64,000 bases of DNA from Anderseniella sp. Its GTDB lineage: Bacteria > Pseudomonadota > Alphaproteobacteria > Rhizobiales > Aestuariivirgaceae. Positions 7,140-17,090 of the stretch are shown piece by piece. A model generated the notes under the pieces. It worked only from the letters and a program-made list of their open reading frames with translations. It was not told where the DNA came from and did not search any database. The stretch is taken from NCBI GenBank assembly GCA_030626025.1, contig DAOUPT010000008.1:22181-86180 (forward strand). Direction: 5' to 3'. The number at the start of each line of letters is the position of its first letter. The first letter of the stretch is position 1. The position numbers and the translations under genes are program-made.

Positions 7140-9245
7140 GTCGATGATCTCTTCACCAAGGGTTTCTGCAATCACCCTGCGCAGCTCATCACGGCGGAAC
7201 GGTTTGGAGATCAGATTGTCTTTCAAACGCGGTTCTTCCTGATGCACCATGGCGCCTTTGGGATAGCCTGAAGCGTGAATGATTTTCAGGTCCGGGCGGA
7301 TTTGTTCAGCCGCCTGTGACAGGTCAAAACCGTTCATACCGCCGGGCATAACAACATCGGTAAACAGCAGGACAATGTCAGGCTGGTCCTGCAGAATTTG
7401 CAAAGCTTCAACCCCGTTGCAGGCCTGCACAACTTCATAACCAAAGCTTTCAAGAAAATCGACCGCCACCATACGCACAGCTTCCTGATCTTCGGTAACC
7501 AGAATTTTTTTCTTGGCCGAAACAGCCGGTTTTTCTTCTTTAACCTCTTCCTCGACCACATCAAGTCGCGGCAAATAAAGTTTAAACGAAGTGCCGTGGC
7601 CTTCCTCGCTATAAACCCGCACATGACCACCTGATTGCTTGATAAAACCAAAAACCATCGAAAGCCCCAGACCGGTGCCCTTACCCACTTCCTTGGTGGT
7701 AAAAAACGGCTGGAATATTTTATCCATCACATGGGGCGTAATACCAGACCCCGTGTCTGAAACAGCAATCAGGATATAGTGCCCTGGCACCACCTCTTCA
7801 TGCTCGCTGGCATAGGCTTCATCAAGATAGGCAGGCGAGGTTTCAATCGTCAACCGACCGTTCTTGTCCATCGCATCACGGGCATTGATGGCAAGGTTTA
7901 GAATCGAACTTTCCAATTGCGTCGGATCTGCAGAAATAACCGGTGCGCCGTCCATCAAATCAACTTTCAGCTCAACCGACCCGCCAATTGACCGGGACAA
8001 CATCGATCCCATATTCTCGATAAGCTCATTGACCACAACATCCTGTGGAGCCAGCGGTTGGCGACGGGCAAAGGCCAGAAGCTGACGGGTCAGTTCAGAA
8101 CCCTTGGTTGCAGCATCAATAGCATCACGGGCCCGTTTGCTGGCTTTTTCATTACCTTCAAGGGCCTTTTCCACCAATTGCAGATTGCCGATCACCACGG
8201 TCAGCAAATTATTGAAATCGTGTGCGATGCCACCGGTTAGCTGACCAATTGCTTCCATTTTTTGCGCTTTGCGCAAATGCTCTTCAGCCCTGTGCCGGGT
8301 GGTCAGATCAACCACTTGCACGATCAATTGCTCAATCTTGCCAAACCGGTCCCGCACACCTGAAATACTGGTCAATCCGTGAATGGACTTGTCATCGGCG
8401 CCTTTGAATCTCAGTTCAGCGTTAACCCCGGCATGCTGGCCTGACATCACCCGCGAAAACATCGCCTGCAATTTGTCCTGATCCGCATCGCTGACAAGTT
8501 CGGCCAGCCGTTTGCGTGACAATTCCAGCTCACTTTGATTAAGCAACTCGGTCATCGCAACATTAGCTGCGGCAACGCGCCCGTCGGCGGTTAAAATCGC
8601 CATGCCGTGAGCTGCAGATTCAAACGACTCGCGAAACCGCTGTTCGCTCTGGCGTAACGCTGCCTGTGCTTCGGCCCGTTGCGACATGTCGGCAAACACC
8701 ACGATAGATTTATCAACCCGCCCGGCGGCATTCTTATGGGCAACCGAGGACATCAGCATCTCAATTGTTTCGCCGTTTTTCTTGACCAGCTCAACATCGA
8801 TATTCATAAATCGCCCGGTTTTAAACATATTCGGCAAGACATTTTCTTTTAACATCGCCCGCGATGACGATGTCAAAAGGTCAAGCGACGGCATACCGGC
8901 AATTTCCGCTCCAACATAACCAAGCACATCAAGCACCGCTTGATTGGCATTGATAATCTTTCCCTCACCATCAATCGCCATCACCATCATTGGCAATTCA
9001 AACAGCAAATGTTCAAAAACCGCTCGCGAATCCCGGGGGAAAAACTGTGCCAGTCCACTGCTGGTTCCATCACTAATGGCATCGGCAAAAGTATCGCCTG
9101 AGTGATTTGAGGTTTTATCAAAAACCGACGGTATTTCCTTTTCGGTGAACGGCACCCCGTAATCATTTACCTTCGGTGTTTCCTGACCGGTTTGCTCACT
9201 CGAAAACGAAACCACTCCAGAATCTTTACCAATTGTCCAAGTCAT
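7137..9245 (-). CDS. soluble PAS-PAS hybrid histidine kinase with C-terminal receiver
   Basis: About 702 residues with no transmembrane segment, so probably a cytoplasmic sensor. Order: an unstructured N terminus (about 80 residues), PAS 1 (ELPMMVMAIDGEGKIINANQ region), PAS 2 (SAAHGMAILTADGRVAAAN region), HisKA with the box GGIAHDFNNLLTVV carrying the phosphoacceptor His, HATPase_c with NAINARDAM-like N box (LNLAINARDAMD), DTGSGI and GTGLGLSMV, then a receiver with FTDVVMPGG and FISKPF-like ISKPFRR. The GGIAHDFNN box is typical of alphaproteobacterial HWE-like/NtrB-like hybrid kinases with a receiver relay. I chose the ATG at 9245 over the upstream TTG at 9269. Its stop codon TAG overlaps a family B repeat. 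No partner regulator is adjacent. Confidence 0.88.
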   Translation of the reverse strand: MTWTIGKDSGVVSFSSEQTGQETPKVNDYGVPFTEKEIPSVFDKTSNHSGDTFADAISDGTSSGLAQFFPRDSRAVFEHLLFELPMMVMAIDGEGKIINANQAVLDVLGYVGAEIAGMPSLDLLTSSSRAMLKENVLPNMFKTGRFMNIDVELVKKNGETIEMLMSSVAHKNAAGRVDKSIVVFADMSQRAEAQAALRQSEQRFRESFESAAHGMAILTADGRVAAANVAMTELLNQSELELSRKRLAELVSDADQDKLQAMFSRVMSGQHAGVNAELRFKGADDKSIHGLTSISGVRDRFGKIEQLIVQVVDLTTRHRAEEHLRKAQKMEAIGQLTGGIAHDFNNLLTVVIGNLQLVEKALEGNEKASKRARDAIDAATKGSELTRQLLAFARRQPLAPQDVVVNELIENMGSMLSRSIGGSVELKVDLMDGAPVISADPTQLESSILNLAINARDAMDKNGRLTIETSPAYLDEAYASEHEEVVPGHYILIAVSDTGSGITPHVMDKIFQPFFTTKEVGKGTGLGLSMVFGFIKQSGGHVRVYSEEGHGTSFKLYLPRLDVVEEEVKEEKPAVSAKKKILVTEDQEAVRMVAVDFLESFGYEVVQACNGVEALQILQDQPDIVLLFTDVVMPGGMNGFDLSQAAEQIRPDLKIIHASGYPKGAMVHQEEPRLKDNLISKPFRRDELRRVIAETLGEEIID

Positions 9246-9424
9246 AGATAAAATCCAATATTTCCCCAATAAAGTTGGTTAATAAACTATCGCGCATTGG
9301 TAAATAGAGGGTTGTTAAAGTCGATAGAGTTACGTTGATCTGTTGTTAACCGCGTTTGATTGGGTTTATGGTAAACATCGGGTTAACAAAGACTCACCCC
9401 TCACGGCTTAATGGAGCACCACCC

Positions 9425-10894
9425 ATGATAACCTACGCCATGTCTGTTCTGGCAGTCCTCTTCATTTGCGTCATTGGTCTGGCAGTCGCTGTAATAATCG
9501 TGATGTTCTTCATCGATAAAAACCAGACCAAAGACACGGTTCGCGCCAATTTTCCTGTCATCGGCCGCTTTCGTTCGTTTTTTTCATTCCTCGGTGAATT
9601 TTTCCGACAATACTTTTTCGCCATGGACCGCGAGGAAATGCCCTTTAACCGGGCCGAACGCGATTGGGTTTATCAATCAGCCAAGGGTGAGGACAATACC
9701 CAGGCTTTCGGCTCAACCCGCTCCCTATCGCCAGTCGGCACACCGATTTTCGTCAATGCCGCATTCCCGCCTCTTGATGATCATCTCGACCATGCCCATC
9801 CAGTTGTCATCGGCCCCTACGCCAAACACCCCTATGAGGCCAAATCGATCATCAATATTTCGGCCATGAGTTTTGGTGCCCTGTCGCGCCCGGCGATCAC
9901 CGCCCTGTCCAAAGGAGCCAAGCTGGCCGGCTGCTGGCTCAACACCGGCGAAGGTGGTATTTCACCCCATCATTTGAGCGGTGGTTGCGACATTGTTTTT
10001 CAGCTCGGCACGGCAAAATATGGCGCCCGCGACAAGGACGGCAATCTTGATCCGGCAAAACTCAAAGCCATCGCTGACAAGCCAGAAGTGAAAATGATCG
10101 AACTGAAACTGGCCCAGGGTGCCAAGCCCGGCAAAGGCGGCATCCTGCCGGCCAGCAAGGTGACAGAAGAAATTGCCGACATTCGCGGCATACCGGCTGG
10201 TGAGGCTTCCATCTCTCCCAACCGCCATCTTGATGCGGCAAACCTTGTCGAACTGCTCGACCTGATTGATCACATGCAGCAGGTGTCAGGATTGCCGGTC
10301 GGCTTTAAAACCGTTATCAGTTCGAAAACCTGGTGCGATGATCTGTGCATCGCCATCAAGCAGCGCGACATCAAAATGGCGCCTGATTTCATCACCGTTG
10401 ATTCAGGCGATGGCGGCACCGGCGCTGCCCCAATGCCACTGATGGATAGCGTCGGTCTGCCAATCAGCGAAAGTCTGGTCATGCTGGTTGATGCCCTCAA
10501 CAAACACGGGCTTAAAGACCGCATCAAGGTCATTGCCTCGGGCAAGCTGATCACCCCGGCGCAGGTTGCCTGGGCCTATTGTGTTGGCGCTGACTTTGTT
10601 AACTCAGCCCGTGGCTTCATGTTTGCCCTTGGCTGCATCCAGGCCCTTAAATGCAACAAAAACACCTGCCCGACCGGCATCACCACCCATGACGCCCGCT
10701 TGCAGCAAGGGCTTGATCCAGAGAACAAAGCTGAACGGATCAAACGTTATGTCGGCAAAATCCGCTACGGCACCGGCATCATCGCCCACTCCTGCGGTGT
10801 TGACAATCCGCGCTCACTTGAACGCAAACATGTCCGGATCGTCCAGCACGATGGGAAATCGCTTCCCTTGGACGAGCTTCATCCCCCACAATAA
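9425..10894 (+). CDS. membrane-anchored FMN-binding glutamate-synthase-like protein
   Basis: About 489 residues from the ATG at 9425, which has GGAG a few bases upstream; an upstream in-frame ATG at 9356 would add 23 residues of unlikely sequence. The N terminus is one transmembrane helix (AMSVLAVLFICVIGLAVAV). The rest is the glutamate synthase FMN domain alone: NISAMSFGALS, NTGEGGISPHH, VDSGDGGTGAAP, IASGKLITP and the cysteine cluster GCIQALKCNKNTCPTG, which in glutamate synthase holds a 3Fe-4S centre. There is no glutaminase domain, so ammonia-dependent or other amination/oxidation chemistry at the membrane is possible. Stand-alone proteins like this are common in proteobacteria and their physiological reaction is not settled. 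Confidence 0.88.
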   Translation: MITYAMSVLAVLFICVIGLAVAVIIVMFFIDKNQTKDTVRANFPVIGRFRSFFSFLGEFFRQYFFAMDREEMPFNRAERDWVYQSAKGEDNTQAFGSTRSLSPVGTPIFVNAAFPPLDDHLDHAHPVVIGPYAKHPYEAKSIINISAMSFGALSRPAITALSKGAKLAGCWLNTGEGGISPHHLSGGCDIVFQLGTAKYGARDKDGNLDPAKLKAIADKPEVKMIELKLAQGAKPGKGGILPASKVTEEIADIRGIPAGEASISPNRHLDAANLVELLDLIDHMQQVSGLPVGFKTVISSKTWCDDLCIAIKQRDIKMAPDFITVDSGDGGTGAAPMPLMDSVGLPISESLVMLVDALNKHGLKDRIKVIASGKLITPAQVAWAYCVGADFVNSARGFMFALGCIQALKCNKNTCPTGITTHDARLQQGLDPENKAERIKRYVGKIRYGTGIIAHSCGVDNPRSLERKHVRIVQHDGKSLPLDELHPPQ

Positions 10895-11136
10895 GTTTAC
10901 CGTCCAGTATAGTCGGAAGCAAAACAGTGCAGCATGAATTATAGACACGCTTTCGGAATAATAGAGCATTTTTATCAATATAAACCATATATTTTCTGAC
11001 TGAATTGCAATTTAAAATTTACAATTCCCCAACAAACACAATTTCGCCCGATATTTTTAACAATGTTTACAAATTAAGTTACCTTGACGATTCGCGCTTA
11101 ATTTCGGACCATTTTTACATTAACGAGGGAAAAATC

Positions 11137-11550
11137 ATGACCAGTAAACTTCCGTCAGTATTATTGCTTGGCCTTGGCCTTGCGGCATTACCAATTTCCA
11201 TTCCTGTTGATCTATCAACAGATGGCTTCACCATGAAAGCATATGCCCAAGGCGCTAGTGGCGGTGCTGGTGGAAATAGTGGCGGCGGCGGCGGTGCTGG
11301 TGGAAATAGCGGCGGCGGTGCTGGCGGCGAAAGTGGTTCAGGTGGAAACAGCGGCGGCGGCGCTGCCAATGCATCAGATGCTGGAATTGCGGGAGCTGAT
11401 CACGCCTCAGAGTCTGGAAAGGCTCATGCAAGCGAAAATTCTGCTGTTGCCGGCCGCCCGGCAGCTGACCCTGAAGCTGAAGAAAGCACTGCCGCATCAC
11501 CCGCCCCGATAGGTGAGCCAACAAACATCATTCCTGGCGCAACTGACTAG
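11137..11550 (+). CDS. exported Gly-rich low-complexity protein
   Basis: A 137-residue protein from the ATG at 11137, which follows an ACGAGGG ribosome site. Residues 1-37 are a signal peptide (cleavage near AYAQ). The mature part starts with about 50 residues of Gly/Ser/Asn repeats (GGAGGNSGGG and variants), followed by an Ala-, Glu- and Pro-rich tail. No catalytic domain is present. Such sequences occur in cell-surface or periplasmic spacer proteins, but I cannot assign a role. The 242 bases upstream are AT-rich and without any gene, and probably hold its promoter. The stop codon TAG is also the first three bases of a family B repeat. Confidence 0.7.
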   Translation: MTSKLPSVLLLGLGLAALPISIPVDLSTDGFTMKAYAQGASGGAGGNSGGGGGAGGNSGGGAGGESGSGGNSGGGAANASDAGIAGADHASESGKAHASENSAVAGRPAADPEAEESTAASPAPIGEPTNIIPGATD

Positions 11551-11618
11551 AGCATTTTGGGTTCAGAATGAACACGAAATGCCTGTCTAACGAATTGACA
11601 ATGTTGCGTTCAAACGGC
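11548..11618 (+). repeat. family B element, copy B2 (one end)
   Basis: Starting at the stop codon of the Gly-rich gene, this reads TAGAGCATTTTGGGTTCAGA and continues for about 63 bases that match, with about eight differences, the complement of the right end of the full copy at 25658-25762, including AATTGACA and GCGTT. The other terminal repeat is not visible, so it is a truncated copy. Confidence 0.7.
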
Positions 11619-11707
11619 TTCACAAATCTCGGTCCTTCATCACCGGTACAAGGCTGGTGGTGAGGGGCGAGTAATGAACACAACCAAGCGCAAAATAACA
11701 TGGCACA

Positions 11708-13420
11708 CTACCCCGCGCCAGATAAGCCTTCTAAACGGGGCATCAACTCAAGCAAGTGACGCGAATAATCTGTTTGCGGGGCTTCAAACAGGTCTTCGGT
11801 ATCAGCCACCTCCACCAGCTTGCCATCACGCATTACCGCCACCCGGTCACAGACCTGACGAATGACCGGCAGGTCATGGCTGATGAACAGCATGGTCAGG
11901 GAAAGCTCTTCCTGCAAATCCTTGAGTAAATTTAGCACCTGCGCCTGAATGGACACATCAAGCGCCGATGTCGGCTCATCGCAAATCAAGAACCGCGGTC
12001 GGGTTGCCAATGCCCGGGCGATAGAAATCCGCTGACGCTGACCGCCGGAAAATTCATGCGGGAATTTTTTCGCCGCAATGGCCCCCAGTCCCACATGATC
12101 AAGCAGATCATTGACGATGGATTTTACTTCGGCATTGGATGACGCCAATTTATGAAACTTGATCGGTTCGGCAACAATATCACCCACCCGCATGCGCCCG
12201 TTAAGCGATGAGAACGGGTCCTGAAAAATCATCTGCATCTGGCGCCGGTAATGATTGGCAACTCTGCGTGATCCAAGAGCAGTCAGATCGGTGCCATCAA
12301 AAATCACCTGACCGCCAAACGGTTTGTAAATTCCGCAAATTAACCGGGCAACCGTAGACTTGCCAGAACCCGATTCGCCCACCAGCCCAAAAACTTCACC
12401 TTCGCGAATATCAAACGACACATCATCAACCGCCCGCAGATATTTGCGTTTTGATTTAAACACCGAATCGACAGTCAAAAACCGCATCTCAAGGTTTTTG
12501 ATACTTATCAAATGATCACTTTTAGGCTTGTCAAAATCACGCGCCTGACCCAGCCAATGGGTTTTGATATCAATCGGCTTGTAGGGCACTCCGGCTTCTT
12601 CAATATATTCAACCAGCGGAAACCGATGCAAGCGCTTGTCCGGTCGCGGCACCGCCGAAATCAGACTGCGGGTATAGGGATGATCAGGATTGCCAAGAAT
12701 TTTCCGGGTCGGCCCGATTTCAACCACATCACCACGATACATCACCATAACTCGATCACAAACATCCGATATCACCCCCATATCATGGGTAATGATGATC
12801 ATCCCAACCCCGGTTTCCTTAACCAGCTTGCGCATCAAATCAAGAATTTGCGCCTGAATGGAAACATCCAGCGCCGTGGTTGGCTCATCAGCCAAAATTA
12901 CATCAGGTTCAGCGCACAGCGATAACGCAATTACCACCCGCTGACGCATGCCGCCGGAAAACTGATGCGGATAATGCTTGATGCGAATGGCCGGTTCGGG
13001 AATGCCGACCTTTTCAAGCATTTCAATTGACCGTTCCAGCGCCTGTTTATTGTTCATCGGCAAGTGGGTTGTGATCGTTTCAACCAATTGCTCTTGAATG
13101 GTTTGCAGTGGATTGAGTGAGGTCAGCGGGTCCTGAAAAATCATCCCAATCCGCTTGCCACGAATTTTGCGCATCTGCTCAAGCGACAAACCGTCAATGC
13201 GCTCACCTTCAAGAAACACTTTGCCTTTCGGCATGATCCCCGGCGGGTCAAGCAAATCAAGAACCGCATTGGCAATGGTTGATTTGCCAGCCCCCGACTC
13301 GCCCACAATGCCTAAAATCTCACCTGAAGCCAGTTCAAGATTAACATCTTTTGCAGCCACCACAGACCCGCGCCGTGATGGAAACTCAACCCGCATACCC
13401 TCAATTTTCAGCAACGTCAT
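11708..13420 (-). CDS. peptide/opine ABC importer, fused double ATPase (DppD-DppF type)
   Basis: A 570-residue protein made of two ABC ATPase domains in tandem. Domain 1 has GESGAGKST, FSGGMRQR and DEPTTALDVS; domain 2 has GESGSGKST, FSGGQRQR and DEPTSALDVS. Each carries the oligopeptide-transport C-terminal region (for example the PHQFSGG and DHPYTRSL parts of domain 1). Fusion of the two ATPases of a Dpp/Opp-type importer into one chain is common in alphaproteobacteria. The start is the ATG at 13420, with GAGGT seven bases upstream; the stop of the preceding permease gene is five bases before. It energises the two permeases encoded immediately upstream. Confidence 0.93.
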   Translation of the reverse strand: MTLLKIEGMRVEFPSRRGSVVAAKDVNLELASGEILGIVGESGAGKSTIANAVLDLLDPPGIMPKGKVFLEGERIDGLSLEQMRKIRGKRIGMIFQDPLTSLNPLQTIQEQLVETITTHLPMNNKQALERSIEMLEKVGIPEPAIRIKHYPHQFSGGMRQRVVIALSLCAEPDVILADEPTTALDVSIQAQILDLMRKLVKETGVGMIIITHDMGVISDVCDRVMVMYRGDVVEIGPTRKILGNPDHPYTRSLISAVPRPDKRLHRFPLVEYIEEAGVPYKPIDIKTHWLGQARDFDKPKSDHLISIKNLEMRFLTVDSVFKSKRKYLRAVDDVSFDIREGEVFGLVGESGSGKSTVARLICGIYKPFGGQVIFDGTDLTALGSRRVANHYRRQMQMIFQDPFSSLNGRMRVGDIVAEPIKFHKLASSNAEVKSIVNDLLDHVGLGAIAAKKFPHEFSGGQRQRISIARALATRPRFLICDEPTSALDVSIQAQVLNLLKDLQEELSLTMLFISHDLPVIRQVCDRVAVMRDGKLVEVADTEDLFEAPQTDYSRHLLELMPRLEGLSGAG

Positions 13421-13425
13421 TTCGC

Positions 13426-14355
13426 TTACCTCAACTTCGGATTTAGCGCATCGCGCAGCCAGTCGCCAAGGATATTGACGGCCAGAACCAGAATAACCAG
13501 TGCCAGTCCCGGAAATACCGTTATCCACCACTCACCGGAAAACAGATAATCATTACCAACCCGGATCAACGTTCCAAGCGATGGCGAGGTCGGCGGCACC
13601 CCGACACCAAGAAAACTCAATGTCGCTTCGGTGATAACCGCCAACGCCAATTGTATCGTTGCAATCACCAACACCGGCCCCATGACATTGGGCAGGATGT
13701 GGCGCAGCAGGATCAGTGGTTGCGGCAGGCCGATAACCTGGGCTGCCTGCACATATTCCTTGGTCCGCTCAACCATCGTCGATGACCGCACCGTGCGGGC
13801 ATATTGCACCCAAAAGCTGAGCGCAATAGCAACAATCAGCACATAAACAGCCAGTTCATCATGACTGCCTTTGGGCAGAATTCCGCGCACAATCCCGTCA
13901 ACCAGCAGAGCAATCAAAATGGCCGGGAAGGACAATTGCACATCAGCAATCCGCATCAGCACCGCATCAACCCAACCACCCGAATAACCGGCAACCAGAC
14001 CAACCACAATACCAATAATCATCGCAAAAATTACCGACAGAAAACCAACCAGCAACGATACCCGGCTGCCATACAAAATCGTTGACAGCACATCACGGCC
14101 CTGATCATCGGTTCCCAGCAAAAATTTGCTGGTGCCATCTTCCATCCATACCGGTGGTTTGAGATTGTCCATCAAATCAAACTGGGCCAGATCAAACGGA
14201 TTAAAAGGAGCCACATAAGTCGCAAACACCGATGAAAAAATCATAATGAATGTAACAATAGACGCTACAACGACCAGCGGAGAGGATTTGAAACTCCACC
14301 AGATATCACTGTCAAAAAACCGCCGCCAAAAGTCTTTAAAGTATTCTGGCATCAA
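13426..14355 (-). CDS. peptide ABC importer permease, DppC type
   Basis: A 309-residue inner-membrane permease. It has the OppC/DppC N-terminal helix (VVASIVTFIMIFSSVFATYV), the LGTDDQGRDVLS motif typical of DppC-type subunits, and the BPD_transp_1 core with several helices and the coupling EAA-like loop (YVQAAQVIGLPQP). Its start overlaps the stop of the upstream DppB-type gene by four bases (ATGA), so translation is coupled. Downstream the fused ATPase follows after five bases. Confidence 0.93.
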   Translation of the reverse strand: MMPEYFKDFWRRFFDSDIWWSFKSSPLVVVASIVTFIMIFSSVFATYVAPFNPFDLAQFDLMDNLKPPVWMEDGTSKFLLGTDDQGRDVLSTILYGSRVSLLVGFLSVIFAMIIGIVVGLVAGYSGGWVDAVLMRIADVQLSFPAILIALLVDGIVRGILPKGSHDELAVYVLIVAIALSFWVQYARTVRSSTMVERTKEYVQAAQVIGLPQPLILLRHILPNVMGPVLVIATIQLALAVITEATLSFLGVGVPPTSPSLGTLIRVGNDYLFSGEWWITVFPGLALVILVLAVNILGDWLRDALNPKLR

Positions 14356-15317
14356 TCCATCCTCAATCGTGGATCAATGGCATAATACAAAACATCAACC
14401 ACTAAATTTATAAGAACAAAAACAAAAGCAATCAGCAGCAAATATGCCGACATAATCGGAATATCAACTTCCTCAATGGCTTGAATAAACAGCAACCCCA
14501 TGCCCGGCCACTGGAACACGCTCTCGGTAATAATTGCAAAAGCAATCAGCGAGCCGATCTGCAAACCGATAATGGTAATCACCGGCACCAGGGTATTTTT
14601 AAGCGCATGGGAAAAGCTGATTGAGCGTTCCCGCAAGCCGCGGGCCCGGGCAAATTTGATATAGTCAGAACGCAGCACCTCAAGCATCTCGGCTCTTATC
14701 AGCCGGACAATCAGTGTCATCTGGAAAATCGCCAGCGTTATCGCCGGCATGATCAGCGACTTCCAGCCGCTGATGGTTAAAAACCCCGTCGTCCACCAGC
14801 CCAGATCAACCACGTCACCGCGCCCAAAGGTCGGTAACCATTGCAGCATCACACCAAAAAACAAAATTAGAAAAATACCAATCAAGAAAGTTGGCAGCGA
14901 AATCCCGATCAGTGACAGGGTCATAAACCCTTGCGCTAACCAGCTGTCACGCCTGAGGGCCGTAAAAACCCCCATCGGAATGCCAACCAGCAAAGCAAGA
15001 AATGCCGATAACAGGGACAACTCCAGCGTCGCTGGAAACCGCTCGGCAATCAGTTCCCTAACCGGTTTGCGCAACCGGTAAGAACGACCGAACTCGCCCT
15101 GCACGGCATTTTTAACAAAATGGCCAAACTGGGTAAAAATACTGCCATTAAGGCCAAGGTCTTCCTTGAGTTGTTCCCGCTCGGCCAAAGATGTATCCTG
15201 ACCGACCATATTGGCAATTGGATCACCGACAAACTGAAACATTGCAAAGGCAATAAGCGCAACAGTCAGCATAACCATTGCAGCCTGAAACAACCTTCTG
15301 CCGATAAACAAAAACAT
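14352..15317 (-). CDS. peptide ABC importer permease, DppB type
   Basis: A 321-residue inner-membrane permease of the DppB/OppB class. The first helix (LFQAAMVMLTVALIAFAMF) is followed by the periplasmic loop and the BPD_transp_1 core of five or so helices. The coupling loop reads DYIKFARARGLRERS. It sits 70 bases downstream of the binding-protein gene, separated by a terminator-like hairpin that probably lowers permease expression relative to the binding protein. Confidence 0.93.
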   Translation of the reverse strand: MFLFIGRRLFQAAMVMLTVALIAFAMFQFVGDPIANMVGQDTSLAEREQLKEDLGLNGSIFTQFGHFVKNAVQGEFGRSYRLRKPVRELIAERFPATLELSLLSAFLALLVGIPMGVFTALRRDSWLAQGFMTLSLIGISLPTFLIGIFLILFFGVMLQWLPTFGRGDVVDLGWWTTGFLTISGWKSLIMPAITLAIFQMTLIVRLIRAEMLEVLRSDYIKFARARGLRERSISFSHALKNTLVPVITIIGLQIGSLIAFAIITESVFQWPGMGLLFIQAIEEVDIPIMSAYLLLIAFVFVLINLVVDVLYYAIDPRLRMD

Positions 15318-15335
15318 GAAAAACCCGAAAAATTG

Positions 15336-15373
15336 AAAAAGAAAACCTGCCCTCCCAAGTCAGAAGGACAGGT
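15336..15373 (-). terminator. intergenic attenuating terminator between binding-protein and permease genes
   Basis: On the minus strand ACCTGTCCT pairs with AGGGCAGGT (one internal mismatch) around an 11-base loop and is followed by TTTTCTTTTT. It lies between the stop of the solute-binding protein gene and the start of the DppB gene, a usual place for partial termination in ABC importer operons. Confidence 0.7.
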
Positions 15374-15387
15374 GTTTTGTCAGGTTT

Positions 15388-16992
15388 TTATGGCATTACC
15401 ACATCGCGATAATCGAGCACATTATCGGCCCGTTGCGCTACGTTTACGCCATCACGCACACCCCATGAAAGAGGTTGCTGGTGCAGCGGCAGATAGCCAA
15501 CTTCGTCTTGCAGGATTTTGGCTGACTCATCAATTGCCGCCTGACGTTTTGCAACATCAGTTTCACTGGCAACAATTGCTGTCAATTCGGTAATCCGGCT
15601 GTTGCAATACCCGCCAAGATTAAAGGCGCCAGCCTTTTTCTCTTTGTTCTGACATGCAATCAGGCTGTTAAATACGTTATAAACATCCATTGAGCCGGGC
15701 GTCCAGCCAAGCAGGTAAAACGATGTGTTGTAACCACCCTGGGCCAAAACTTTAGCAAAGTATTTCGACTTGGGTTGTGCCAGAAGATCAATCTTCACAC
15801 CAACTTTTGCCATCATACCCGCGACCGCCTGACAGATTTTTTCATCATTGACATAACGGTTGTTGGGGCAATCCATTGTCACAGTGAAACCATCACCGTA
15901 ACCGGCATCGGCCAAAAGTTTTTTCGACATCGCCGGATCATATTTGTAAGGCGTGTTAGAAGCTGCATTAAACCCCTGAATTTGCGGTGCCCACATCAAA
16001 CCTGAGGGTGTTGCAGCGCCGCGCATAATGGCTTTTTTAATCGCATTCAAATCAATCGCATGAGCAAAAGCCTTGCGGACACGAATGTCTTTAAACGGGT
16101 TTTTGCCTTTCACTGATGAGTGCAGCAATTCATCACGCATCTGATCCATGCCAAGAAAAATTGTCCGCGCTTCAGGACCAGCCAACGCTTTGACGCCCGG
16201 TGCTGAGTTCAAACGTTTCCAGTCTTGCACCGGCACTGGATAAACCAGATCAATCTGACCTGAAAGTAATGCCGCAACGCGGGTCGCTGCCTGTTTAATC
16301 GGGGTAAACTCAACCCGGTCAACATTGGTGGCAATATTCTTGTTCCAGTGATCTTTGTAACGAACAAAAACCGTTTTTACGTCAGGCTGACGTGATTCAA
16401 CTATAAAGGGTCCGGTGCCATTTTCATGGGTGGTTGCATATGAACCATCACGACCGGCATCTTTCGGGCTGGATGATTTTGTCGCGTTATTTTTTACGGC
16501 CCACTCCTTGTCCATGATGAACATATTAGTCATTTCATTAAGAACAGTCGGATTTGGCACCGGTGTTTCAATCATCAGGGTGAAGTCATCAACCTTGGTC
16601 ATTTTCGAGATCAGACCAGCGCGGGCTTTTTGGTCAGAACCTTCTGAGCCCATCCGTTCCCAGGTAAAAATCACATCATCAGCGGTAAAAGCATTACCAT
16701 TATGAAACTTAACGCCCTGGCGCAGTGTGAACTTCCATTTGGTTGGCGAAACCGCTTCCCATTTGGTTGCAAGACCAGGAATCTTCTTCATGTCCTTGTC
16801 GTAATCGATCAAAGGCTCATAGACATTGCCCAGCATGCCGAGGGTAAATGTTTCATTCAATGAATGAGGGTCAAGCGATTGTGCATCGCCCTGAAAAGCA
16901 AATTTAAAAGTCTTGGCCGAAGCAGGCACTGCCGCCACCGCGCTCAAGGCCAATGCGGACACACCGGCAATTACAAGTGATTTCATTTTCAT
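15388..16992 (-). CDS. periplasmic solute-binding protein of the peptide/opine ABC importer
   Basis: A 534-residue family 5 extracellular solute-binding protein. The signal peptide (KSLVIAGVSALALSAVAAVP, then ASA-K) begins at the ATG at 16992, which has GGGAG about nine bases upstream; an upstream ATG at 17064 would place 24 basic residues before it. The mature protein shows the family's DPHSLNE start and the WKFTLRQGVKFHNG and FTADDVIFTWER motifs. It delivers di/oligopeptides or related small molecules to the DppB/DppC-type permease. The ligand cannot be told from sequence. The upstream M20 amidohydrolase suggests acylated amino acids or dipeptides. Confidence 0.93.
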   Translation of the reverse strand: MKMKSLVIAGVSALALSAVAAVPASAKTFKFAFQGDAQSLDPHSLNETFTLGMLGNVYEPLIDYDKDMKKIPGLATKWEAVSPTKWKFTLRQGVKFHNGNAFTADDVIFTWERMGSEGSDQKARAGLISKMTKVDDFTLMIETPVPNPTVLNEMTNMFIMDKEWAVKNNATKSSSPKDAGRDGSYATTHENGTGPFIVESRQPDVKTVFVRYKDHWNKNIATNVDRVEFTPIKQAATRVAALLSGQIDLVYPVPVQDWKRLNSAPGVKALAGPEARTIFLGMDQMRDELLHSSVKGKNPFKDIRVRKAFAHAIDLNAIKKAIMRGAATPSGLMWAPQIQGFNAASNTPYKYDPAMSKKLLADAGYGDGFTVTMDCPNNRYVNDEKICQAVAGMMAKVGVKIDLLAQPKSKYFAKVLAQGGYNTSFYLLGWTPGSMDVYNVFNSLIACQNKEKKAGAFNLGGYCNSRITELTAIVASETDVAKRQAAIDESAKILQDEVGYLPLHQQPLSWGVRDGVNVAQRADNVLDYRDVVMP

Positions 16993-17090
16993 TATTTTTA
17001 GTCTCCCTATACTAACATCAGTTTTCTGATTTTTAATTGTGCGCACTTTGGACCGTTTGATCAAAAACGTCCAGTAGGTTTTTTGATTTT

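Noticed and set aside
10961..10980. ATAGAGCATTTTTATC as a possible fourth family B copy
   Set aside because: Only the first ten or so bases match; the rest differs, so it may be chance.
11255..11524. Open frame antisense to the Gly-rich gene
   Set aside because: It is the complement of GGN codons (Pro/His-rich shadow) and has no ribosome site.
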